From contig CACNQJ010000002.1 of NCBI GenBank assembly GCA_902622575.1, positions 100,482-164,481 on the forward strand: DNA of 64,000 nt, in the 5' to 3' direction. This document shows, one piece after another, positions 1 to 6,984 of this stretch; the first letter of the stretch is position 1; each line of letters opens with the position of its first letter. Position numbers and translations under genes: made by a program. The notes under the pieces were generated by a model. That model saw only the letters and a program-made list of their open reading frames with translations, did no database searches and was not told the DNA's origin. This DNA is from an uncultured Bacteroidota bacterium. Its GTDB lineage: Bacteria; Bacteroidota; Bacteroidia; Flavobacteriales; Flavobacteriaceae.

Positions 1-1
1 T

Positions 2-634
2 AAGTTATGGTATTTTGACAAGGAAATGAAGAAGCTTCCATCTTCTCAACAAATAGCTCAATCAGTTTCTAAAGTTGGATTTCAAAATATAGTTTTGGAT
101 GAGAAAGAACGTACGGTTTTTTTAAAACAAAAAGGAATGAAAATTGGATTTGGAGCCATTGGAAAAGGTTATGCAGCAGATAAAGCCAAAGATATTTTAA
201 TAGAAAATAATGTTCGATCGGGGATTATTAATGCTTCTGGGGATTTAACTGCTTGGGGACAAAAACCTAGCGGTGAGGATTGGATGGTTGCTATTGTTAA
301 TCCACTAAATAAAACTAAAGTTTTTTCATGGCTTCCAATTAAAAATAGCTCAATTGTAACATCTGGAAACTATGAGAAATTCATTAATATAGATGGAAAA
401 TTTTATTCACACATAATTGATCCGAGAACAGGTTATCCTAGTGAAGGTATTCTGAGCGTGACTATCATCTCTGAAAAAGCTGAGCTTGCGGATGCATTAG
501 CTACCTCAGTTTTTGTTTTAGGTACGGATATTGGTATAGATATGATAAATCAATTGAAAAATGTTGACTGTATTATTATTAACAGCGATAATAAAATTAT
601 TAAATCGAATAATATTCAAATTAATGAAATCTAG
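2..634 (+). CDS. apbE: FAD:protein FMN transferase (ApbE), 5'-truncated by window edge
   Basis: The reading frame is open from base 2, so only the C-terminal ~210 residues of a protein normally near 330 are present; the first internal ATG is at 26. ApbE proteins attach FMN covalently to Thr/Ser of exported redox proteins. Visible family signatures are GFGAIGKGYAAD, NASGDLTAWG, the SGNYEKF segment followed by SHIIDPRTGYP, and a late AELADALATS segment that carries the Mg-binding Asp in the family. It is followed after 3 nt by a DUF4266 lipoprotein and then a DUF3570 barrel, an arrangement I recall from other Bacteroidota and proteobacteria; the operon suggests flavinylation of an extracytoplasmic partner. 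The N-terminus and any signal peptide are outside the window. Confidence 0.9.
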   Translation, partial: KLWYFDKEMKKLPSSQQIAQSVSKVGFQNIVLDEKERTVFLKQKGMKIGFGAIGKGYAADKAKDILIENNVRSGIINASGDLTAWGQKPSGEDWMVAIVNPLNKTKVFSWLPIKNSSIVTSGNYEKFINIDGKFYSHIIDPRTGYPSEGILSVTIISEKAELADALATSVFVLGTDIGIDMINQLKNVDCIIINSDNKIIKSNNIQINEI

Positions 635-637
635 ATC

Positions 638-844
638 ATGAAAAAGTTATTTCTTTTTTACATATTGATTAGCTTATACTCATGTGCTAGTATTAAGGAA
701 TATGAAAAAGTAAATATTAATGATCCAGATATGGAACTCTCACCTAGGCAAATATGTAGATTTGAAACAAATTTTCATCTCTACAGAGAGGGTTCAAGTG
801 GTGCAAACGGTGGAAAAGTTGGCGGTGGATGTGGTTGTAATTAG
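638..844 (+). CDS. DUF4266-type small lipoprotein
   Basis: A 68-residue protein with a lipoprotein signal (hydrophobic stretch ending SLYSC, predicted lipidated Cys16) and a Gly-rich, Cys-containing tail ending GGGCGCN. A short segment containing LSPRQICRFE and the tail match my recollection of the DUF4266 family, which occurs between ApbE and DUF3570 genes. It starts 3 nt after apbE and ends 6 nt before the barrel gene, so co-transcription is very likely. Function is unknown. The GCGC tail may bind metal or be modified, which is inference. The family name is from memory and was not searched. Confidence 0.8.
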   Translation: MKKLFLFYILISLYSCASIKEYEKVNINDPDMELSPRQICRFETNFHLYREGSSGANGGKVGGGCGCN

Positions 845-850
845 TTCTAA

Positions 851-2239
851 ATGAAAAATAAAATTTCAGTTTTTATGTTTTTTGTTTGTTGTTTTATCTT
901 CAGCCAAGATAATTCTGGTAGTAAATATAAGAAAAGGGTCCTTGAAAATATTGAAATTGATTTCTTGTCAAGCTATTATAGCCAGCAAGGAAACAATGCA
1001 TCTGTTACTGGTGGAATTGGAACAGAGGACTTGGAGGATTTTAATCCAACCGTTGTAATAAGTATTCCGTTGAATGATGACGATATAATTTCGTTTGATT
1101 ATGGGATTTCAACATATACATCCGCATCTTCTAGTAATGGAAATCCCTTTGATTCTGGTGAAAATAGAGATAAAACATCTAGTCCATGGTATTCATCATC
1201 TGGGGCATCAAAAGTTGATACATGGAGAAGTTTAAATATCGATTACTCTCATTCTTCTGATGACAGAAATACTATAATTACTGCAAATGTTTCAAATGCA
1301 AAAGAGTGGGACTATGAATCCTTTGGTTTTGGCGCAGGTGTTACAAAATTGTCAAACAATAAAAATACATCTTACATGTTAAGCACAAAAATTTACATTG
1401 ATAATTGGATACCAATATATCCGAAAGAACTTGATTCTTATATTGATGTTAACGGAGATACTGAAATTGGTTTCTTTTATGATAAAATTATATATGATGA
1501 AAAAGGTTTAGTTTCGAATAAATGGGCACCGCCAACAACTTTCACACTTATTGATGACAAATCCAGGAATACATATTCCTTATCCTTTTTGTTTTCACAA
1601 ATTATAACTCGAAATTCTCAATTATCGCTTTTTGTTGATTTCATTAAGCAGGAAGGATGGTTAGCAAACCCCCTACAGAGAATATATTTTTCAGACGTTA
1701 ATAATTTTTACATTGGTAACCCAGCCAGTATACCATTTTATAATTCAAGTCAAAATAAAGATGTTTTTCATTTAGCAGATGATATTGAAAGATTACCCAG
1801 AACAAGAACCAAAATACCCCTTGGTTTACGATTCAACTATTATTTAAATGAAAATCTGACATTTAGATCATTTTACAGATTTTATACAGATGATTGGGGA
1901 GTAAATTCACATACCTTTAGTATCGAACTTCCAGTCAAATTTTTAAATCATTTTACTTTATATCCATCTTACAGATTTTACACGCAAACAAAAGCAAAGT
2001 ATTTTCAGCCGTACAACAAACACCTTTCAACTTCGGAATTTTATACTTCTGATTATGATTTATCAAAATTTAAATCGAATCAATTTGGAATTGGAATTAA
2101 ATATGTTGATATTTTTACAAAATTTAAATTATGGAGTTTAGGCTTGAAGAGTATAGATTTAAACTATGGTCATTACGCAAGAGATAATGATTTTCAGTCT
2201 GAAATTATTTCTTTAGGAATAAAATTTGCAGTTAATTAA
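851..2239 (+). CDS. DUF3570-type outer-membrane beta-barrel protein
   Basis: A 462-residue exported protein: a signal peptide ending near FIFSQ (residues 1-18), then alternating amphipathic strands typical of an outer-membrane barrel and a C-terminal strand ending in IKFAVN. Position directly after a DUF4266 lipoprotein and ApbE, plus the overall pattern (early SSYYSQQGNNASVTGG segment, late FRFYTDDW-like strands), points to DUF3570. Its role is not established; context suggests an outer-membrane partner of a flavinylated or thioredoxin-linked periplasmic system. The next gene's longest frame overlaps its end, but I place that gene's start further downstream. Confidence 0.78.
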   Translation: MKNKISVFMFFVCCFIFSQDNSGSKYKKRVLENIEIDFLSSYYSQQGNNASVTGGIGTEDLEDFNPTVVISIPLNDDDIISFDYGISTYTSASSSNGNPFDSGENRDKTSSPWYSSSGASKVDTWRSLNIDYSHSSDDRNTIITANVSNAKEWDYESFGFGAGVTKLSNNKNTSYMLSTKIYIDNWIPIYPKELDSYIDVNGDTEIGFFYDKIIYDEKGLVSNKWAPPTTFTLIDDKSRNTYSLSFLFSQIITRNSQLSLFVDFIKQEGWLANPLQRIYFSDVNNFYIGNPASIPFYNSSQNKDVFHLADDIERLPRTRTKIPLGLRFNYYLNENLTFRSFYRFYTDDWGVNSHTFSIELPVKFLNHFTLYPSYRFYTQTKAKYFQPYNKHLSTSEFYTSDYDLSKFKSNQFGIGIKYVDIFTKFKLWSLGLKSIDLNYGHYARDNDFQSEIISLGIKFAVN

Positions 2240-2276
2240 AATGAGTAGTTTTTTAAATTATAAATTTTATAGTATT

Positions 2277-3002
2277 ATGATCAAAAATATTTCTTACAAA
2301 CTAGTTTTATTATTTTTTATTTCATGCTCATCTGGTGGTGATGATCCCACACCCGATGACCCACCTCCGGTTGTTAAGTACAGGTTGACAACATCCTCAA
2401 ACCCATCTGATGGAGGCACTGTTACACCCAGCTCCGGAGAATACAACAAGGGTGCAAGTGTAACAGTCGTTGCAACTGCATCTGACGGATATGAATTTCA
2501 GGATTGGACAGGTGCTACTGGAACAAACCCAAGCATAACAATTGTTATGAATTCCAATAAAACACTTACTGCTAATTTTAGTGAAAAGCAAGATATAGAT
2601 GGTACAGTTTGGACGGGTACAAATATTACTTTTACTAAGTCAAACAATGCTAATCCAAATGAAGCTGCAAATCAGGATCGGATTACAGATAATGTATGGA
2701 TAACTAGAGGAAATTCAAAACAAATTTATAATGCAGCAAAAGAGTCAGCTGCTAGTAAAACTAGTAGCCCAAGTGGAACTAAATGGGCGGTAGGAACATT
2801 AGATCAAATCCAGTCATTAACTTTTAATAACTTTAGAGCTGCTGTTGGTAGCCCTAAAAATGTTGTCGGCAAAAATTTAGTAATGTTTATGGAAGAGGAT
2901 AAAATATATGTAAGTGTTAAATTTTCCTCTTGGCAATCGGGAAGCGGCAACAATCAAGGTGGAGGCGGAGGCTTCTCATACTCAAGGAGTACTAAACCTT
3001 AA
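2277..3002 (+). CDS. Lipoprotein with InlB B-repeat-like domain
   Basis: The frame is open from 2226, but ATG at 2277 gives a clean lipoprotein signal (MIKNISYKLVLLFFISC), so I choose that start (241 residues). After a Gly/Asp/Pro-rich linker comes a ~70-residue module with the YxLTxxSNPSDGGTVTPSSG, GASVTVVATASDGYEFQDWTG and LTANF pattern of InlB B-repeat / Listeria-Bacteroides repeat domains, a beta-grasp-like surface module. The remaining ~150 residues are unrecognised and end in a Gly-rich stretch (GGGGGFSYS). It follows the DUF3570 gene by 37 nt and may be the last gene of that operon. A surface or periplasmic binding role is inference. Confidence 0.75.
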   Translation: MIKNISYKLVLLFFISCSSGGDDPTPDDPPPVVKYRLTTSSNPSDGGTVTPSSGEYNKGASVTVVATASDGYEFQDWTGATGTNPSITIVMNSNKTLTANFSEKQDIDGTVWTGTNITFTKSNNANPNEAANQDRITDNVWITRGNSKQIYNAAKESAASKTSSPSGTKWAVGTLDQIQSLTFNNFRAAVGSPKNVVGKNLVMFMEEDKIYVSVKFSSWQSGSGNNQGGGGGFSYSRSTKP

Positions 3003-3009
3003 TGTAATT

Positions 3010-4773
3010 TTATTCCAGTAACATGCCACTAAAATCTGTTATTGATTTAGTGTTTTTTACTATGGTTTTAAGTTCTGGATTTAATTTTTTTAATTTAGAA
3101 TCGAAAATCTCCAAATTATTTGAATTATTTAGTTTAATATTAAAATTCTTGGAGAACTTTGAATCTATACTTTTGTAGTCATATCTTTGGTGAGCACCAC
3201 GGCTTTCTTTACGATTTATAGCACCTAAAATTGTAGCTTCAGCAGACATTATTGATCCCTCTAAGTCAAATGCTAACATCAAATCTTCATAACCCTCTGA
3301 GTCTGGCCTTACATCAAGATTTTTGATGGATTCTTTTAAAAAATTAATTTTCTCTAAACCTTTATTTAGTCTTTTTTCATCCCTAACAACACCACAATTT
3401 TCCCACATAATATTTCTTAATTCTCTTTGTAAAGGTCTAGCAACATTAGTTCCATTTTTTATGAATGAATCTATTTTTTCATGAGCTTTTTTTATAACAT
3501 CTCTAGACCTATATTGTATATCCATATTTATGGATCTTTCTGCTGCAGCATGCCCCGATCTTTTACCAAAAATTAGTATTTCAGCTAGTGAATTTCCACC
3601 TAAACGGTTAGCACCATGTAAACCACCAGTTACTTCACCTGCAGCGTATAGGCCTTCAATTCCAGTTGAATGGTCATCCGGCGCAACAACAATTCCACCC
3701 ATAGAATAATGAGCTGTTGGTGAAACTTCCATTGCAGTTTTTGAAATATCAATCATTAAGGTATCCAAAAACTGTCTATACATTCTGGGTAATTTATCTA
3801 TTATAAATTCTTTGCTCTTGTGACTGATATCCAAATAAACCCCTCCATTTTCGGTTCCTCTTCCCTCAATAATTTCAGTGTAATTAGCCATAGCAACCCT
3901 ATCTCTAGTTGACAGCTCCATTCTATCAGGGTCATAGTCTTTCATAAAACGATTCCCTTTACTATTAATCAGATGTCCACCTTCACCTCTTACCGCTTCA
4001 GTAACAAGAGTTCCGGCGATTGCCTCAGGAATCACCATTCCAGTTGGATGGAATTGAACAAGTTCCATATCTGTTAAAGTACAACCAGATTTTAATCCTA
4101 AATAAAATCCATCACCAGTGTTCTCATTTCTTCTTGAAGAACTTTTTCTCCAAATTCTTGTATGTCCCCCTGCTGCTAAAATAACAGAGTCTGCAAGGTA
4201 AACTGTTCTTTCACCATTTTGAATATTAAAAGTCATTGCTCCAAAACAGATGTTTTCGTGTACCAGCAACTCAGTTACATATTGCGAATCATGAACAGGA
4301 ATTTTTAAATATTTAACCTTTTTCAAAAGAGTCATTAGTATAGATCTTCCTGTGTAATCTCCAGAGTAGCAGGTTCGTCTGTATGTGTGGGCACCAAAAA
4401 AGCGTTGATCTATTTTTCCGTTTTTTAGTTTTGCAAAATTTGCTCCCCAATCATCAATTTCAGTGACTAGCTCTGGTGCTTCTTGAGCCATTAGCTCTAC
4501 CATTCTTGGTTCAGAAAGGCCGTAACCTTCAATCATTGTATCGGCAAAGTGTTGTTTCCAGGAATCATCAGAATCTACATTAGCAAATGCGGCATTAATT
4601 CCGCCAGCAGCTAGCACTGTATGGACATCCTCTTTAATCCTTTTACCAATAACGGTAACTTCAACTCCAGACTTTTTTGCCTCAATTGCTGCACGTAATC
4701 CAGCTCCACCGCTACCTATCACTAATACATTGGAAATATGTGTTAAATGTTTTGATGTTTGGTTGATTTTCAC
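3010..4773 (-). CDS. Succinate dehydrogenase/fumarate reductase flavoprotein-like subunit
   Basis: A 587-residue FAD enzyme. An N-terminal GSGGAG dinucleotide motif is at residues 20-25. The segment VHTVLAAGGINAA puts a His (H51) where SdhA/FrdA bind FAD covalently. HPTG, RGEGG, LSTRD, HYSMGG, GLHGANRLGGNSL and ESRGAHQRYDY are the standard substrate- and FAD-site motifs. GANRLGGNSL favours SDH/FRD over L-aspartate oxidase. Unusually, no iron-sulfur or membrane-anchor subunit lies nearby, so partners are unlinked or absent. It is transcribed away from flavodoxin, and its 3' end is 7 nt from the convergent lipoprotein gene. There is no signal peptide, so it is cytoplasmic or on the inner face of the membrane. 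The physiological direction cannot be read from sequence. Confidence 0.85.
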   Translation of the reverse strand: MKINQTSKHLTHISNVLVIGSGGAGLRAAIEAKKSGVEVTVIGKRIKEDVHTVLAAGGINAAFANVDSDDSWKQHFADTMIEGYGLSEPRMVELMAQEAPELVTEIDDWGANFAKLKNGKIDQRFFGAHTYRRTCYSGDYTGRSILMTLLKKVKYLKIPVHDSQYVTELLVHENICFGAMTFNIQNGERTVYLADSVILAAGGHTRIWRKSSSRRNENTGDGFYLGLKSGCTLTDMELVQFHPTGMVIPEAIAGTLVTEAVRGEGGHLINSKGNRFMKDYDPDRMELSTRDRVAMANYTEIIEGRGTENGGVYLDISHKSKEFIIDKLPRMYRQFLDTLMIDISKTAMEVSPTAHYSMGGIVVAPDDHSTGIEGLYAAGEVTGGLHGANRLGGNSLAEILIFGKRSGHAAAERSINMDIQYRSRDVIKKAHEKIDSFIKNGTNVARPLQRELRNIMWENCGVVRDEKRLNKGLEKINFLKESIKNLDVRPDSEGYEDLMLAFDLEGSIMSAEATILGAINRKESRGAHQRYDYKSIDSKFSKNFNIKLNNSNNLEIFDSKLKKLNPELKTIVKNTKSITDFSGMLLE

Positions 4774-4844
4774 AAGTGATATTTTTTAAATTTTAGTAGT
4801 AATTAATAATTAAATAATTGTAGCAATAGATTCCTAAAAATGAA

Positions 4845-4852
4845 TATTTTTG
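4845..4852 (+). promoter_or_regulatory. Bacteroidota -7 element (TAnnTTTG) upstream of flavodoxin
   Basis: TATTTTTG matches the Bacteroidota sigma-ABfr -7 consensus TAnnTTTG exactly and lies 61 nt before the flavodoxin ATG in the 140-nt divergent region. No TTG sits at the ideal ~19-nt spacing (one occurs at 4818-4820), so this is a candidate only. Confidence 0.4.
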
Positions 4853-4913
4853 CACATATTATTTCAAATACTTTAACAAATTTAGTACATAAAACAATCA
4901 AAACTTTACATTA

Positions 4914-5435
4914 ATGAGTAAAAATAATAAGGTCGCACTTATTTATGGATCTGATACTGGTTCGACAGAATATATATCTGAAATTATAGCTGAAAAATTA
5001 GCGTTAGAAAATATCGATTTCAAAGACGTAGTTACAATGAAACCACCTGACTTTGCTGAATATGATATTATGATTATGGGTATACCTACATGGTATATAG
5101 GTGAACTACAAACTGACTGGGATGATTTTTTTGAGGAATTTAAAACAATAGATTTTACAGGTAAAAAAGTAGCGTTTTACGGTTTGGGAGATCAGTATGG
5201 GTATCCTGATAACTTCCAAGATGGGTTGGGAATTTTAGCTGAGGTAGTATTGGATAATGGAGGAGAATTATATGGATATTGGCCAAATGAAGGTTATGAT
5301 TTTAATGAATCTCTTGGTGTTGCTCCAAATGGAATGTTTTATGGTTTGGCCTTGGATGAAGATAATCAAAGAGATGAATCAAACGACAGAATTGAAAAAT
5401 GGGTTAATCAAATAAAAGAAGAATTGCAATTTTAA
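4914..5435 (+). CDS. fldA: Long-chain flavodoxin
   Basis: A 173-residue cytoplasmic FMN protein. The phosphate-binding loop YGSDTGSTE is at residues 11-19, the first FMN loop GIPTWYIGELQTDWDDF follows near 56-72, and the second loop GLGDQYGYPDNFQDG near 95-109. The ~20-residue insertion that defines the long-chain class is present. Flavodoxins shuttle electrons to reductases and replace ferredoxin under iron limitation. It is monocistronic, 140 nt from a divergent flavoprotein gene; a shared regulatory region is possible but no operator is recognisable. Confidence 0.95.
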   Translation: MSKNNKVALIYGSDTGSTEYISEIIAEKLALENIDFKDVVTMKPPDFAEYDIMIMGIPTWYIGELQTDWDDFFEEFKTIDFTGKKVAFYGLGDQYGYPDNFQDGLGILAEVVLDNGGELYGYWPNEGYDFNESLGVAPNGMFYGLALDEDNQRDESNDRIEKWVNQIKEELQF

Positions 5436-5503
5436 ATATTCCCTTTTCTTTTGGATTAAATTCGTTAAGTTATTATCTTGAATTTTAATTAAACAATAAT
5501 ATT

Positions 5504-6007
5504 ATGAACAAAAATTTAATTTTATTTATATCCCTAATGTTTATAGGATGCAATAATCCATCTGAAAAACATTTAGAGCTAGAAGCTGCTCAAACCTCTT
5601 TGGAGAGTAATCTGGAAATGTATACAATGGTTTGGAATGAAGTATTTAATAACAGAAATCTAGATATGATTAATGAGGAATATTTCGATAAAGATGTGGT
5701 TGCAGTGGCAACATCAGCTGGTGATGTTACAGGTCTTGAAAACTTCAAAGCTTACTACGGAAACTATCTTACTGGATTTTCAGATGCAGAATTAATTTTT
5801 GTAGATCTTTTCGGACAAGGTGATAAAATGGTAAAACATTGGAGGTTTAAAGGCACCCATGATGGAGAATTCTTTGGTGTTCCACCTACAAATAAGAAAG
5901 TAGATGTTACAGGAACAACTCTAATCAAAATGAAAGATGGTAAAATCGTTGCAGAACAAGACATTATGGACTTTCTAAGTTTTTACACTCAACTCGGATT
6001 AATGTAG
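5504..6007 (+). CDS. SnoaL-like / ester cyclase-type lipoprotein
   Basis: A 167-residue protein with a lipoprotein signal ([16 protein letters not shown], lipid Cys16) followed by one NTF2-like fold of the SnoaL ester-cyclase type: WNEVFNNRNLDMINEEYFDKDVV, GLENFKAYYGNYLTGFSDAEL, a KHWRFKGTHDGEFFGVPPTNK segment and GTTLIKMKDGKIVAEQDIMD. Such proteins bind or turn over small hydrophobic molecules, but many are of unknown function. A strong intrinsic terminator follows the stop by 25 nt, so the transcript ends here. Substrate cannot be inferred. Confidence 0.8.
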   Translation: MNKNLILFISLMFIGCNNPSEKHLELEAAQTSLESNLEMYTMVWNEVFNNRNLDMINEEYFDKDVVAVATSAGDVTGLENFKAYYGNYLTGFSDAELIFVDLFGQGDKMVKHWRFKGTHDGEFFGVPPTNKKVDVTGTTLIKMKDGKIVAEQDIMDFLSFYTQLGLM

Positions 6008-6022
6008 AAATCTATTTTTTTG

Positions 6023-6517
6023 TTACAAATCGAGCCCCTTATTTTTTTGGGGCTTTTTTGTTCTCCATCTATAAAAAAATATGAAAAAAATAACTATAAA
6101 ATTAATTCCCAGTACGTAAGGGTTAGACCAAGGCACACCATCAAATCTGTATTCAGATATTGGCCATAATATTGGAGTAGGAAAAAACTTTATACTATGT
6201 GTAAAAAAGTCTACTACTATATGAATTGGCCACGCAAGCATGGGCCAAGCAAAATCTTTATTAATAACATAAGCAATTCCAATGAAAATTAAAGCAGTTA
6301 TTAAACTGTGAGATATATCATAAAGGTCATAAACCCAGTATGGTAGCTCCTCGATATTAGGTCTACCAAAGCTTAAGTCATTAAACAGAAAAATGTAAAT
6401 AAAATATATACCAAATGAAAATAAATCAGGTATAGCCCCAAATAAAAAAGAAAACCACCTATACTTTCTGTATCCAAATAGTCCTTTTCCGTACAATGCA
6501 TGACTTAGAGTATCCAT
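6023..6517 (-). CDS. YdjM/DUF457-like integral membrane protein
   Basis: A 164-residue protein with about four hydrophobic segments. The N-terminal DTLSHALYG, a central DLYDISHSL and WPIHIVVDFFTHS carry spaced His/Asp residues of the PF04307 type (membrane-bound metal-dependent hydrolase-like). The activity of this family is not well established. Its last ten residues (ending NKGLDL) are encoded across the terminator hairpin of the convergent upstream gene. It is divergent from dgkA with 32 nt between starts. Confidence 0.72.
   Translation of the reverse strand: MDTLSHALYGKGLFGYRKYRWFSFLFGAIPDLFSFGIYFIYIFLFNDLSFGRPNIEELPYWVYDLYDISHSLITALIFIGIAYVINKDFAWPMLAWPIHIVVDFFTHSIKFFPTPILWPISEYRFDGVPWSNPYVLGINFIVIFFIFFYRWRTKKPQKNKGLDL
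6033..6059 (+). terminator. Intrinsic terminator after the SnoaL-like gene
   Basis: AGCCCC (6033-6038) pairs with GGGGCT (6049-6054) around a 10-nt loop and is followed by a T tract. The reverse strand has no T tract after the stem, so it acts on plus-strand transcripts. It lies inside the last codons of the convergent YdjM-like gene. Confidence 0.85.
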
Positions 6518-6549
6518 AATTATTATAAATTTAATGAAGTTTATTTGCT

Positions 6550-6915
6550 ATGAAATTCATAATTAGAAGGATCAAAGGTATTATAATTGCGATTAATGGT
6601 ATGTTTTATCTTTTAAAAAATGAAGACTCAATTAAAGTACAAACCCTGGTTTGTATTTTTTTTACTTTCCTTGGCTATTATTTTGAAATAAAAAAGTCAG
6701 AGTGGATTATTCAAATATTACTTATTGGATTTGTTTTGACTACTGAGGCATTAAATACAGTTGCTGAAAAAATATGTGATTTTATTAATCCTAAATATGA
6801 TGAGAAAATTAAAATAATCAAAGATATCTCTGCAGGAGCTGTTTCTTTTGCTGTAATAAGTTCACTAATCATTCTTTTGATTATTTATTTACCATACATA
6901 TCTTATTTTTTATAA
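6550..6915 (+). CDS. dgkA: Diacylglycerol kinase / undecaprenol kinase family (DgkA)
   Basis: A 121-residue protein with three predicted membrane helices and the family signature TTEALNTVAEKICD followed by IKDISAGAV. The Glu and Asn of the first block and the KD..AGAV block form the active site of prokaryotic DgkA. It phosphorylates diacylglycerol or undecaprenol at the inner membrane; which substrate is used cannot be told from sequence. Length is normal. It is separated from its neighbours by 32 nt (divergent) and 69 nt (downstream) and seems to be monocistronic. Confidence 0.92.
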   Translation: MKFIIRRIKGIIIAINGMFYLLKNEDSIKVQTLVCIFFTFLGYYFEIKKSEWIIQILLIGFVLTTEALNTVAEKICDFINPKYDEKIKIIKDISAGAVSFAVISSLIILLIIYLPYISYFL

Positions 6916-6984
6916 TATTTAGAATTACTTTAAAAGTTTTTAATATTGTATTTTTAAATTAATGATTTGAAATAAATGTGATCT

